Shown piece by piece: positions 44,711 to 52,282 of a DNA stretch of 64,000 bases. Numbering within the stretch: position 1 is the stretch's first letter; each line of letters starts with the position of its first letter. Location: assembly GCF_001713395.1 (NCBI RefSeq), contig NZ_CP016452.1, forward strand, positions 186,001 to 250,000, written 5' to 3'. This DNA is from Sinorhizobium sp. RAC02 (GTDB lineage: Bacteria > Pseudomonadota > Alphaproteobacteria > Rhizobiales > Rhizobiaceae). The position numbers and the translations under genes are program-made. The notes beneath the pieces are model-generated. The model saw only the letters and a list, made by a program, of their open reading frames with translations. It was not told where the DNA came from and did not search any database.

Positions 44711-44736
44711 AAAAGCACCCGCCTCCTCGCGGGTGC
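44711..44736 (-). terminator. Rho-independent terminator after the di-iron oxygenase gene
   Basis: On the minus strand, GCACCCGC/GCGGGTGC pairs 8 bp around a 6-base loop and is followed by TTTTC. It lies 17 bases after the oxygenase stop and 74 before the binding-protein start, so the oxygenase may be transcribed partly as its own unit. Confidence 0.6.
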
Positions 44737-44752
44737 TGAGCACCATCTGAGA

Positions 44753-45775
44753 TCAGGAGTTTGCGCGCGCCGTCTTGGCGTTTAGGCGCTCCTTCTTCTT
44801 CTGGAAGCGGGCCTGCATCTGCACGTCCCCGTCTTTCGTGCCGTCGTGCCAGGTGCCGAACCACTTATCGAGCGGGATCAGGCCATCGCCGCCGTAGTTC
44901 ACCTCGAAATATTTGTGGTGAAGGTAGTGGGCATAGGCATGGGTATCGATCGGCGTTTCCTCGGTGACCTCCAGCTTGTCGAAGCCGATGTGGCCATTGA
45001 CCGCGCCGAAGCCGGCAATGTGAAGCTGGAACATCGCCACGATCGGGTTCGACGGGATGACGAGGTGCCAGAAGGCGACGGCATGGTAGAGAAAACCCTC
45101 GACCGGATGCATGGAGAGCGACGACCACGGCGACGGGTTGACTGAATTGTGGTGCACCGAGTGGATCCAGCGATAGAGCGGACCCCAGTGGATCAGCCGA
45201 TGGATGAAGAAGAAGTGCACCTCGTGGATCATCGGTGCCACGGCGACAAGGAAGGCGAGATAATACGGATTGTCCGCCCAGCTCAGCCACGGCACCCAGC
45301 CATTGGCGAATACCCAGAGGAACAAGACTTCGACCAGCGTCCACAGCGGGATCGAAATGAAGAACGAGCGCAGGAAGTTGTCGATGTTCTGGCTTTTGAA
45401 CCAGAAGACATCGGACGGCTGCTCGCCCGGGAATTTGGCATTGTACTTGAAGCGGTTGCCCTGCCTGCGCTTGACGTAGAAGAGCAGTTCGACCGAGCCG
45501 TAGAAGACAAAAATCGCACCCGCATTCACGGCGTAGAGCCAGAGCGGCCAGCCCCAACTCAGCGTCTTCATCACCTCGACGTCGGGCACGACGTAGAGCC
45601 AGTAAAGCAGGGCCGTCGCCATATGGAAGGCATTCCACGGCCAGACATATTCCGGCAGCCACTTCAGCACGGCCATCAGCTTGGGCGGCCAGGCCCAGAA
45701 CGGCGCAACCTCGATATGTCCGTTCGGTGCCCAGTCACCGCGCTTGTTGCGCGTTCCAAAGTTGTGATCGTCCAT
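44753..45775 (-). CDS. Membrane di-iron oxygenase, sterol desaturase/fatty-acid-hydroxylase superfamily (MocD analogue)
   Basis: 340 aa; of three clustered ATGs (45781, 45778, 45775) the last has the best distance to GGAGG. Several membrane helices ('FHMATALLYWLYVVPDVEVM', 'WLYAVNAGAIFVFYGSVELL', 'PLWTLVEVLFLWVFANGWV') precede the eight-His pattern: 'HRLIH', 'HSVHH' and 'HYLHH', plus His in 'HPVEGFLYH'. These bind two irons in integral-membrane hydroxylases. With the Rieske ferredoxin and reductase of the same cluster it would hydroxylate, and so remove, an O-methyl group, as proposed for MocD. MocD itself is of the desaturase/AlkB branch, so this is an analogue. Confidence 0.88.
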   Translation of the reverse strand: MDDHNFGTRNKRGDWAPNGHIEVAPFWAWPPKLMAVLKWLPEYVWPWNAFHMATALLYWLYVVPDVEVMKTLSWGWPLWLYAVNAGAIFVFYGSVELLFYVKRRQGNRFKYNAKFPGEQPSDVFWFKSQNIDNFLRSFFISIPLWTLVEVLFLWVFANGWVPWLSWADNPYYLAFLVAVAPMIHEVHFFFIHRLIHWGPLYRWIHSVHHNSVNPSPWSSLSMHPVEGFLYHAVAFWHLVIPSNPIVAMFQLHIAGFGAVNGHIGFDKLEVTEETPIDTHAYAHYLHHKYFEVNYGGDGLIPLDKWFGTWHDGTKDGDVQMQARFQKKKERLNAKTARANS

Positions 45776-46074
45776 CATCATGCCTCCGGGCGCGGCGCGC
45801 CTTGTCGTCAAAAGGGGAGGAGAAACGTGCCGGCGCTCTGTCGCGGTCACAGCACGACGGTCCCCGGGCGAAAGCCCAAAGCGTGCAGTTCCAACGATGT
45901 CGAAGGCAGTTCCTCCAGGCGTGTGCGTCGCGTTTCGCGCCACCCGCCGTCCTCTGAACAGACAATGCCAACTTGACGTCTATTAAATCAAGGCGCATTT
46001 CTCTTTCAGGGTACGAACGTATCATTCGTCTCATAAAGCCGATTAAATGATATATTTCATCTCATGAGGATTCC
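45776..46074. promoter_or_regulatory. Divergent control region with LacI-type dyads
   Basis: This region separates the oxygenase gene from the LacI regulator. TGATATATTTCA (46048-46059) is palindromic at 10 of 12 positions and lies 15 bases before the lacI start. ACGAA/TTCGT arms flank a 7-base centre at 46013-46029. Either could be the regulator's operator. No gene is present. Confidence 0.5.
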
Positions 46075-47103
46075 GTGCGAAGACCGACCATCCGCGATCT
46101 CGCCGAGGCGGCCGGCGTTTCCATCGCCACGGCCAACCGGGTTTTGTCCGGTGCGGAAAATGTGAGCGGCAGCACGCGGGAGAAGGTCCAGGCGGCGGCG
46201 GCGACGATCGGCTTCTACGGACTGGGGGCAATACAGGCGCGCAATGCTGCGGCGCGCCCCAAATACCGATTCGGCATACTTCTCCTCCAGCCGCACCGCC
46301 CGTTCTACAGGCTGGTCGCGCGCGCCCTCGTGGACGCGGCCGCACAAGCCACCTCGGCCGACGTCGATCTCAAGATCGAGCATCTGGAGGACCTCTCGCC
46401 GCAGAATACAGCCGAACGGGCGCGGGCGCTGGCCGAAGAATGCGACGCCATCTGCATCACCACGGCCGTGCACCCTGTCGTCACCCAGGCGCTCGCTGAC
46501 ATCCAGGCAAAGGGCATCCCGGTCTTCGCGCTGATCTCACAGCTCGCCGCAACGGGGCAGATCCACTATATCGGGCTCGACAACTGGAAGGTCGGCAGAA
46601 CCGCGGCCTGGGCCTTCGATCACATCTGCAAGGTGCCCGGCAAGATCGGCATCCTTATGGGCAATCCGCGCTATCGTAACCAGGAAATGAACGAGACCGG
46701 CTTTCGCTCGTACTTTCGCGAACACGCGCGGGACTTCGTGCTGCTCGAACCTCTCTCGACATTCGAATCCTCAGCCGTCGCCCAGGAAATGACGGAGCGG
46801 CTACTGAACGATCATGCAGATCTCGCGGGCCTCTACGTCGCCGGCGGTGGGATCAGCGGCGCCCTCGCCGCATTGCGCGCCAGCGACCGCGCTGGCAAGT
46901 TAGTGGTCGTCGGCTACGAGCTGATGGACAACGTCAGGGCCGCCCTGCTCGATGGAACGATAACCCTCTCCATCGCCCATCCCCTCGCCAGCCTGGCAAA
47001 CGAAACGATCACCGGCATGATAAGGGCGATGACGTCAAACGGCGAAAATGCCAGCCATACGAGGATCGTCCCATTTGACGTTCATACGCGTGAGAATCTC
47101 TAG
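46075..47103 (+). CDS. LacI-family transcriptional regulator
   Basis: 342 aa with GTG start 46075. The HTH (residues 4-25) reads 'PTIRDLAEAAGVSIATANRV' and the hinge 'STREKVQAAAATIGF'. The periplasmic-binding-like effector domain (about 65-335) is of the Peripla_BP_4 type: 'RFGILLLQPHRPFYRLVARA', 'IHYIGLDNWKVGRTAAWA', 'DLAGLYVAGGGISGALA'. It is divergent from the oxygenase/importer/demethylation genes and is the likely repressor relieved by the imported cyclitol or sugar. Classic moc loci use MocR, a GntR/aminotransferase-type regulator, instead. Confidence 0.92.
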   Translation: MRRPTIRDLAEAAGVSIATANRVLSGAENVSGSTREKVQAAAATIGFYGLGAIQARNAAARPKYRFGILLLQPHRPFYRLVARALVDAAAQATSADVDLKIEHLEDLSPQNTAERARALAEECDAICITTAVHPVVTQALADIQAKGIPVFALISQLAATGQIHYIGLDNWKVGRTAAWAFDHICKVPGKIGILMGNPRYRNQEMNETGFRSYFREHARDFVLLEPLSTFESSAVAQEMTERLLNDHADLAGLYVAGGGISGALAALRASDRAGKLVVVGYELMDNVRAALLDGTITLSIAHPLASLANETITGMIRAMTSNGENASHTRIVPFDVHTRENL

Positions 47104-47127
47104 CGCCAAGCAACCATCCTTCAAGCT

Positions 47128-47145
47128 CTTGATGGGAATCGAACC
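47128..47145. repeat. 18-bp direct repeat, right copy
   Basis: CTTGATGGGAATCGAACC, identical to 35092-35109, lies 25 bases after the LacI stop. The sequences flanking the two copies differ. Confidence 0.6.
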
Positions 47146-47316
47146 GGTGACGTCGAGGAGGAGTTGAGTGAGCCGGCGTCCCAGAAGCTGATTATCATCG
47201 CTTGGGACATTTGTTGAACCAGGTTGTGAAACTGGAACCAGAGATCGAGCTGTCGCTGGGAAAAGCTCTGATTTAGTCAAAGCTCGGCAACGCAATCATT
47301 CTGATCGACAGACGAA

Positions 47317-47880
47317 TCACTTCGGTTCAAATCGCCTGAGCATTTGTCTCAGTTGATCATTTTGAAGCTGCAGCTTCCCCGCCAGCTGGGACCGCAAATC
47401 ACGGATCTCGCGGTCCAGCGCCCGAACAGGATCGGTTGTACTTGTTGCCGCTTGTTTCTCCAAGGTGATGGCCGGTTCGGCGTACCTGACGCGAACTGGC
47501 GCTTCCGCCTTTGCCTTACTTCGGGTCGTCGGCGAGGCCTTATCCCGCAAGGTTCGACGTTTCGCGCCTACACTGACCACAGTGCGATCCGAGCCCAAGG
47601 CGGTGGCTTCGTCGGCCGGCATCGGGTCAGGAGCCTCTGCCGCCTTTGACGGCAGAGGCTCCTGACGATCGCCGGCTTCGCCTTTGCCAGCTTGCAACGC
47701 GGCCGATGGTTTCGGTTCAGGTGCGGACTCGCCCCCTATCGATGCTTCAGCAGCGGTGGAGTTGGCTCCCTCGAACTCGATGGGAATCTCGGTGAAGCTG
47801 GCTTCGCCAACGTCATGCTGATCCGCAGCCTTTCTCCGAGACAACAATCCAGTGAGAAGTTTCCAGGGCGACCTTACCAT
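47317..47880 (-). CDS. Hypothetical protein with C-terminal coiled coil
   Basis: 187 aa. The N-terminus 'MVRSPWKLLTGLLSRRK' is basic and amphipathic; the middle (about 40-150) is low-complexity Ala/Glu/Pro/Lys; the C-terminal ~35 residues ('DPVRALDREIRDLRSQLAGK', 'LQNDQLRQMLRRF') form a heptad-rich coiled coil. The tail resembles that of SyrB-like rhizobial proteins, but the body does not. A perfect 17-bp hairpin lies in its coding sequence (47626-47666). Function unknown. Confidence 0.65.
   Translation of the reverse strand: MVRSPWKLLTGLLSRRKAADQHDVGEASFTEIPIEFEGANSTAAEASIGGESAPEPKPSAALQAGKGEAGDRQEPLPSKAAEAPDPMPADEATALGSDRTVVSVGAKRRTLRDKASPTTRSKAKAEAPVRVRYAEPAITLEKQAATSTTDPVRALDREIRDLRSQLAGKLQLQNDQLRQMLRRFEPK
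47626..47666. repeat. Perfect 17-bp inverted repeat inside a coding sequence
   Basis: GTCAGGAGCCTCTGCCG (47626-47642) and CGGCAGAGGCTCCTGAC (47650-47666) surround a 7-base loop. It encodes the Pro/Glu/Ala-rich linker of the preceding gene. Confidence 0.85.
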
Positions 47881-48083
47881 CGCTTTTCAACTCCCATCTT
47901 GTCGTGCGTTCCGGTAACCCTTGCACAATTGAACAAGATATTTCGGAGCGTATTCCGTTTTCAGATAGGCTGTGGATTCGATCATAGCCCTTTTCCTTTT
48001 CATTCGTGGCCCGCGAAAGAACGTTCAAGCGTGCGGCTAAAACATAACTTTAATAATCAAGTTTTTTCGCCAAGAAAAGCCGC

Positions 48084-49697
48084 TCAAGGCATGTCCCTGC
48101 CGAAGAGCGCGATCAACCCGTCCGAAACGACGCCTTGCCAGACCAGATAATCATGGCCGCCCGCGTAGTCCCGATAGATGACGGGAATATCCTTTGCTCG
48201 CAGCACATCCCGCAAATGCCGGCTTGTATCGAGAATGCCGGCCGTGCCATGCGCGCCGGCTTCAAAGAGCCCGGCGGAGAGGAAGAAGCGCAATGGCAGC
48301 TTCGGACCTAGGGCGATCAGCCCCGCCACGTGTTCCCTCTGATCCGCCGGTGTGCCGGGTGGGCTCCACCAGAAGGAGCCGGACATCGATAGGACATTGC
48401 CGAAAACATCCGGACGCCGCATGGCGATCGTTGCTGCCGCCAGCCCGCCGTAGCTGGAACCGGCAAGCGCTGTGCGTTCCGCCGGGGCTTTCAGTCCCGT
48501 TTCCTTCTCGACAAGAGGATAAAGTTCGGTGGCCATGAAGTCAGCAAAAGCCGGATTGGCCGGCAACTCCCGCGCTCGCGCTTCCCGGTCGGGATTGGCG
48601 ATGAACACGGCAATCACTGGCGGCACGGCGCCGCCAGCGATCATGTTGTCGAGGATGCGCGGCACGGGCACGCGCTCAAGATACTGGTCCGCATCGAAGA
48701 CGAAGAGCAGGATCGTGTCCTTGCGTGCCGGGTCGAAACCCGCCGGGCGGTAGAGCGTGATGTCTCGGCGATTGCCAAGCAGGCGGCTTTTGATCGACAG
48801 CCGCGCCAGCGTGCCGAACGGAGCGCCCTTATCTTCAAGCCAGGGCTGTGGCGGGGCGCCGGCAAGCTCCAGCACGGACTCCTGATTATAGACGTCGCTC
48901 GTCTTGGCTGGCCAAGGATGACGGTTCAGCGGATCGGCCTTGGCGGTCGACAGGATGGCGATACGCCGATCACGCGCAGTGCCAGGTACGTCCGGCACAT
49001 CGAAGGCGAGCTGATAGGACAGGCGTGTGTCGTTAGGCACCTCGAAGCTCTTGAACCAGATGTCCGACCCGGCAAGCCTCTGCAAGTCCTCATGGTCGCC
49101 GCTCGGCGCACCGAACAGGCGGATGTTCCGCCGCGCGCCGCGGCCGAGGAAGGTAACAATCTTGCGCCCCTCCTGCCCGTCTTCGACGAGCGGCGTACCG
49201 TGCGTTTCGACCATCGCCCAGAAGCCGCTTGTTGTCTCGCCGGCTGCAATCTTCGTGGCGATCGTCGCGATAGCGGGGCTCAGATAGACAGGCGAGGCCG
49301 GGACTTGATCCGCGACGCCAACTTTCCGGTCGATGCCGAGCGCGTAGTGCCCTTCGTGCTTCGTCGTGACGATCAATCGTTCCTCCGCGCCCTCAGCGAC
49401 GAACTGAAACTCGACGACGCCCCCTGCGCCGTCGGCAAGCTGCCGCAGATGTTTCCCCGCGCCGTCGACAAGGTCGAGATCAAACGCGCCGGTCCCGACC
49501 TGCAACTGCCCCTTGATATAGTCACCCGTCTCGGCACCCGGATCGAACACCTGCCTTGTGCCAGCGGTTCCGCCCTTCCCCGCTGTTAGCTCGCCGGCGG
49601 GAAGGGGCAAGGCCTGCAATGTTTCCGCCGCAAGCACGTTTGTTATCGACAGGATCACCGAGAGAACGCCGAGCACTATCGTTTTGCGCACTACCAT
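48084..49697 (-). CDS. Enterochelin esterase-like (Fes family) siderophore esterase, exported
   Basis: 537 aa. Signal peptide 'VLGVLSVILSITNVLAAE'. An N-terminal Fes-type beta domain (about 200-290) precedes an alpha/beta-hydrolase of the esterase-D/Fes family with 'DTILLFVFDADQYLERVPVP', nucleophile elbow 'TALAGSSYGGLAAATIAMRR' and catalytic His 'YAGGHDYLVWQ'. It would hydrolyse an ester-linked ferric siderophore to release iron; export suggests action in the periplasm. Its ATG overlaps the stop of a truncated TonB receptor, showing that the two once formed a coupled pair. Confidence 0.88.
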   Translation of the reverse strand: MVVRKTIVLGVLSVILSITNVLAAETLQALPLPAGELTAGKGGTAGTRQVFDPGAETGDYIKGQLQVGTGAFDLDLVDGAGKHLRQLADGAGGVVEFQFVAEGAEERLIVTTKHEGHYALGIDRKVGVADQVPASPVYLSPAIATIATKIAAGETTSGFWAMVETHGTPLVEDGQEGRKIVTFLGRGARRNIRLFGAPSGDHEDLQRLAGSDIWFKSFEVPNDTRLSYQLAFDVPDVPGTARDRRIAILSTAKADPLNRHPWPAKTSDVYNQESVLELAGAPPQPWLEDKGAPFGTLARLSIKSRLLGNRRDITLYRPAGFDPARKDTILLFVFDADQYLERVPVPRILDNMIAGGAVPPVIAVFIANPDREARARELPANPAFADFMATELYPLVEKETGLKAPAERTALAGSSYGGLAAATIAMRRPDVFGNVLSMSGSFWWSPPGTPADQREHVAGLIALGPKLPLRFFLSAGLFEAGAHGTAGILDTSRHLRDVLRAKDIPVIYRDYAGGHDYLVWQGVVSDGLIALFGRDMP

Positions 49698-49975
49698 TGT
49701 TTTTTCAACGTCGCGACGATGCTGCGACCTTCACCATAGAAGCAGGCATAGGCACTGGCGCACGATGCGACGTAGCGCTCGTCCCCGATATTCTTTACGT
49801 TGAGTTGGAGGGAAAGCCCCTGCAAGTCCGGGCTCTTTGCGCCGAAGTCGTAGGAGGCCATGGCGTCGAACAGGGTCACGGCGCCGACCTTGAACGTATT
49901 GGTGGGATCGCCCTGGCTGGTGCCGATATAGCGCACGCCGCCGCCCACCGTCAGGCCCTCAAGATCGACCCTCCA
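49691..49975 (-). pseudogene. TonB-dependent siderophore receptor, C-terminal remnant
   Basis: The open frame 'VDLEGLTVGGGVRYIGTSQG' through 'LNVKNIGDERYVASCASAYA' to 'SIVATLKKQW' is the last ~90 residues of an FhuA-type receptor, with the usual terminal aromatic. About 600 N-terminal residues (plug and most of the barrel) are missing. The frame begins at a junction with the ABC ATPase fragment near 49970. It overlaps the esterase start. Inactive. Confidence 0.85.
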
Positions 49976-50187
49976 TCCAAAACGATACGACCCTTAGACG
50001 GCACGAGCAGGCGCGACAGGGCGCGCAAAAGCGTGGACTTGCCGCAGGCATTCGGCCCTACGATGGCAGTAAAGGACCCGTCGGGAATCGAGACGGACAG
50101 GTCCGTCGCGATGATGCGTTCGTCATAGCCGAGCGTCACGCCATCGGCATGGAGGCGCGGATGGGACGGATGGGGAGATCGGGTCAT
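49951..50187 (-). pseudogene. Ferric-siderophore ABC ATPase (FepC/FecE type), N-terminal remnant
   Basis: ATG 50187 begins an ATPase ('RLHADGVTLGYDERIIATDL', Walker A 'GPNACGKST', 'LLRALSRLLVPSKGRIVLDG'), but after about 72 residues the frame runs into receptor sequence and stops. Signature and Walker B motifs are absent, so it cannot hydrolyse ATP. Its start overlaps the end of the permease gene by 4 bases, showing the original operon order permease-permease-ATPase-receptor-esterase. Confidence 0.88.
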
Positions 50188-51242
50188 GTGCGGCCCTCCC
50201 GGACGAGCAGCCAGAGAAAATAGAAACCGCCGATACTGACAGTCATCATGCCGACGGGCAGCTGATTGGAGAAGGCATGTTGCGCGGCCCAGTCGGCCGC
50301 CGTAAGCAGCAGCGCGCCCACCAGGGCCGACGGTAGGAGTGTTACGCCGGGCGAGCGGATGAGCCGCCGTGCAATCTGCGGGGCGGCGAGCGCGATGAAG
50401 GCGATGGGACCCGCGGCGGCGGTGACGGTCGCCGTCAGCGCGACGCCGAGCACCATGAGAGACAGCCGTACACGACCGGCGTTCACGCCGGAGGCGCGCG
50501 CCGCATCGTCGCCCATCTCCAGTTGCCGCATCGGCCGGGCAAGTACCAGCATCGGCGGCACGAGCAGGGCGAGAACGAGGAGGACGGGGAGGAGCTGATC
50601 GATGCCAAGGCCGTTTAGCGACCCTGCACCCCAGATCGCCGCACTCATCGCTACCTGCAGATCTGCTTCGCGGATCATCCAGGCGTTGAGCGCGCCGAGC
50701 ATTGCCGAAACGCCGATGCCGACGATGATGAGCCGGAACCCCTGCACGCCGCGGCGATAGGCGAAGAGGTAGACGGCGAGTGCCGTGACGATGCCACCGA
50801 CGAGCGCACCTGCCGCCGTCTCGTAGTACCCGCCTGATAGGAGGAGGATCGCGGCGAGCGCGCCCGTATAGGAGCCCGCCGAAAAGCCGATGATATCCGG
50901 TGAGCCTAACGGATTGCGCGTCAGTGACTGGAAGATCGCGCCGCTCAAGCCCAGCGCGCCGCCGAGCAAAAAGGCCAGCCCAACACGCGGGAGGCGCCAT
51001 TCCACGACGATCATGCGGATGACGTCCGTGTCAGGTTGGAGGAAGGCAGTGGCCACCTGTGCTGGTGTTACAGGATAATAGCCGGTCGCCAGCGACACTC
51101 CAGCCAGGCCGATGGCGAAAAAGAGAATGAGGCTGCCGGCCAGCAGCGCGCGTCCGTCGAGCCGCCGCGACAGGCGGTCGCCGAGGATACGGATGGGAAG
51201 CATGCGGCGCCTGAAATCCGGCCAGATAGGCGGACTGCTCAT
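50184..51242 (-). CDS. FecCD-family iron-siderophore permease 2
   Basis: 352 aa with about nine transmembrane helices. Family hallmarks: 'YYPVTPAQVATAFL', 'VVEWRLPRVGLAFLLGGALG', 'SGAIFQSLTRNPLGSPDIIG' and 'GLIGFIALAAPQ'-like 'GPIAFIALAAPQIARRLI'. It forms a heterodimer with permease 1 to import a ferric siderophore. Start overlaps the upstream permease end by 4 bases and its own end overlaps the broken ATPase start. The pair depends on an ATPase from elsewhere. Confidence 0.94.
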   Translation of the reverse strand: MSSPPIWPDFRRRMLPIRILGDRLSRRLDGRALLAGSLILFFAIGLAGVSLATGYYPVTPAQVATAFLQPDTDVIRMIVVEWRLPRVGLAFLLGGALGLSGAIFQSLTRNPLGSPDIIGFSAGSYTGALAAILLLSGGYYETAAGALVGGIVTALAVYLFAYRRGVQGFRLIIVGIGVSAMLGALNAWMIREADLQVAMSAAIWGAGSLNGLGIDQLLPVLLVLALLVPPMLVLARPMRQLEMGDDAARASGVNAGRVRLSLMVLGVALTATVTAAAGPIAFIALAAPQIARRLIRSPGVTLLPSALVGALLLTAADWAAQHAFSNQLPVGMMTVSIGGFYFLWLLVREGRT

Positions 51243-52282
51243 AGGCCATGCGCTCCCGTGCGCCGCGCTAGCAGGATGAGCACGGGGGCGCCCAGTGCGG
51301 CGGTGACGATGCCGGCCTCGAGTTCGTCCGGGAAGAGAACCAGGCGTCCGGCGATATCGGCGGCCAGTAGCAGGATTGGCGCGAAGAGCATCGTGGCGGG
51401 GATGATGCGGCGCTGGTCCGGTCCGGTGAACCAGCGCACGGCATGCGGCACCATCAGTCCCACAAAGCCGATCGGCCCCACCGCCGCTGTCGCAGCACCC
51501 GCAAGAAGCGTGACGGCGAGAATAACGAGGAGGCGCAGGCGTCCGATGCCGACGCCGAAGGCGCGGGCGAGATCGTCGCCGAGCCCGATGGCATTCAGCG
51601 GCGGCGCCACCGCGAGCCCGATCGTCAACCCTGCCAGGATGAACGGCGTGACCATCGCGACGATTCCCATATCACGGCCGGCCAGTGCGCCGATGGACCA
51701 ATGCCGCATGCCTTCGAAAACATCCGGATCGAGCAGCGCGATTGCTGAGCCGACTCCACCGAGCACGGCGGAGAGCGCAACGCCGGCGAGCACGAGGCGG
51801 AGCGGAGAGGCCCCGGACCGGCCGGACGCGCCGATGGCATAGACAGCCGCGGTGATCACGAGCGCGCCGAGAAAGGCGAAGCCGAGAGAACTCCATGCGG
51901 ATTGCAGATCGAGGAGCCAGACGGCGAGTATCATGCCGAAGGCGGCACCCGCATTGACGCCGAGGATACCCGGATCGGCGAGCGGGTTGCGTGTCATGGC
52001 CTGGATGAGCGCACCGGAAACACCGAAGGCGGCACCGGCCAGAAGGCCGAGGAGGGTCCGCGGCAAGCGATAATCGCGGATGACGACCGCGTCGAAGGAC
52101 GCTGCATCGAACGCGAGGAATGCGCGCAGGACAGTGGTAGGCGACACCGGCCGCACGCCGACGAAGAGGCTCGCGCCCGTGAGCAGGCCGAGAAGCAGGA
52201 TGCCCGCGAACATCGCTAGGCGAAAATGCGTGCGCACCGCGGCGATACCCGCGCCACTCGCCACCCCGGCCACAGCCTTCAT
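51239..52282 (-). CDS. FecCD-family iron-siderophore permease 1
   Basis: 347 aa from ATG 52282, which overlaps the upstream stop (ATGA). It has 'FVGVRPVSPTTVLRAFLAFD', 'VIRDYRLPRTLLGLLAGAAF', 'SGALIQAMTRNPLADPGILG' and 'VGPIGFVGLMVPHAVRWFTG', the conserved FecCD signatures. Translational coupling on both sides indicates a single mRNA with the siderophore-interacting protein and second permease. Confidence 0.94.
   Translation of the reverse strand: MKAVAGVASGAGIAAVRTHFRLAMFAGILLLGLLTGASLFVGVRPVSPTTVLRAFLAFDAASFDAVVIRDYRLPRTLLGLLAGAAFGVSGALIQAMTRNPLADPGILGVNAGAAFGMILAVWLLDLQSAWSSLGFAFLGALVITAAVYAIGASGRSGASPLRLVLAGVALSAVLGGVGSAIALLDPDVFEGMRHWSIGALAGRDMGIVAMVTPFILAGLTIGLAVAPPLNAIGLGDDLARAFGVGIGRLRLLVILAVTLLAGAATAAVGPIGFVGLMVPHAVRWFTGPDQRRIIPATMLFAPILLLAADIAGRLVLFPDELEAGIVTAALGAPVLILLARRTGAHGL

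Noticed and set aside
44753..45775. Naming the oxygenase MocD outright
   Set aside because: MocD belongs to the desaturase/AlkB branch, whereas this protein has the sterol desaturase/fatty-acid-hydroxylase layout. Only an analogous role is claimed.
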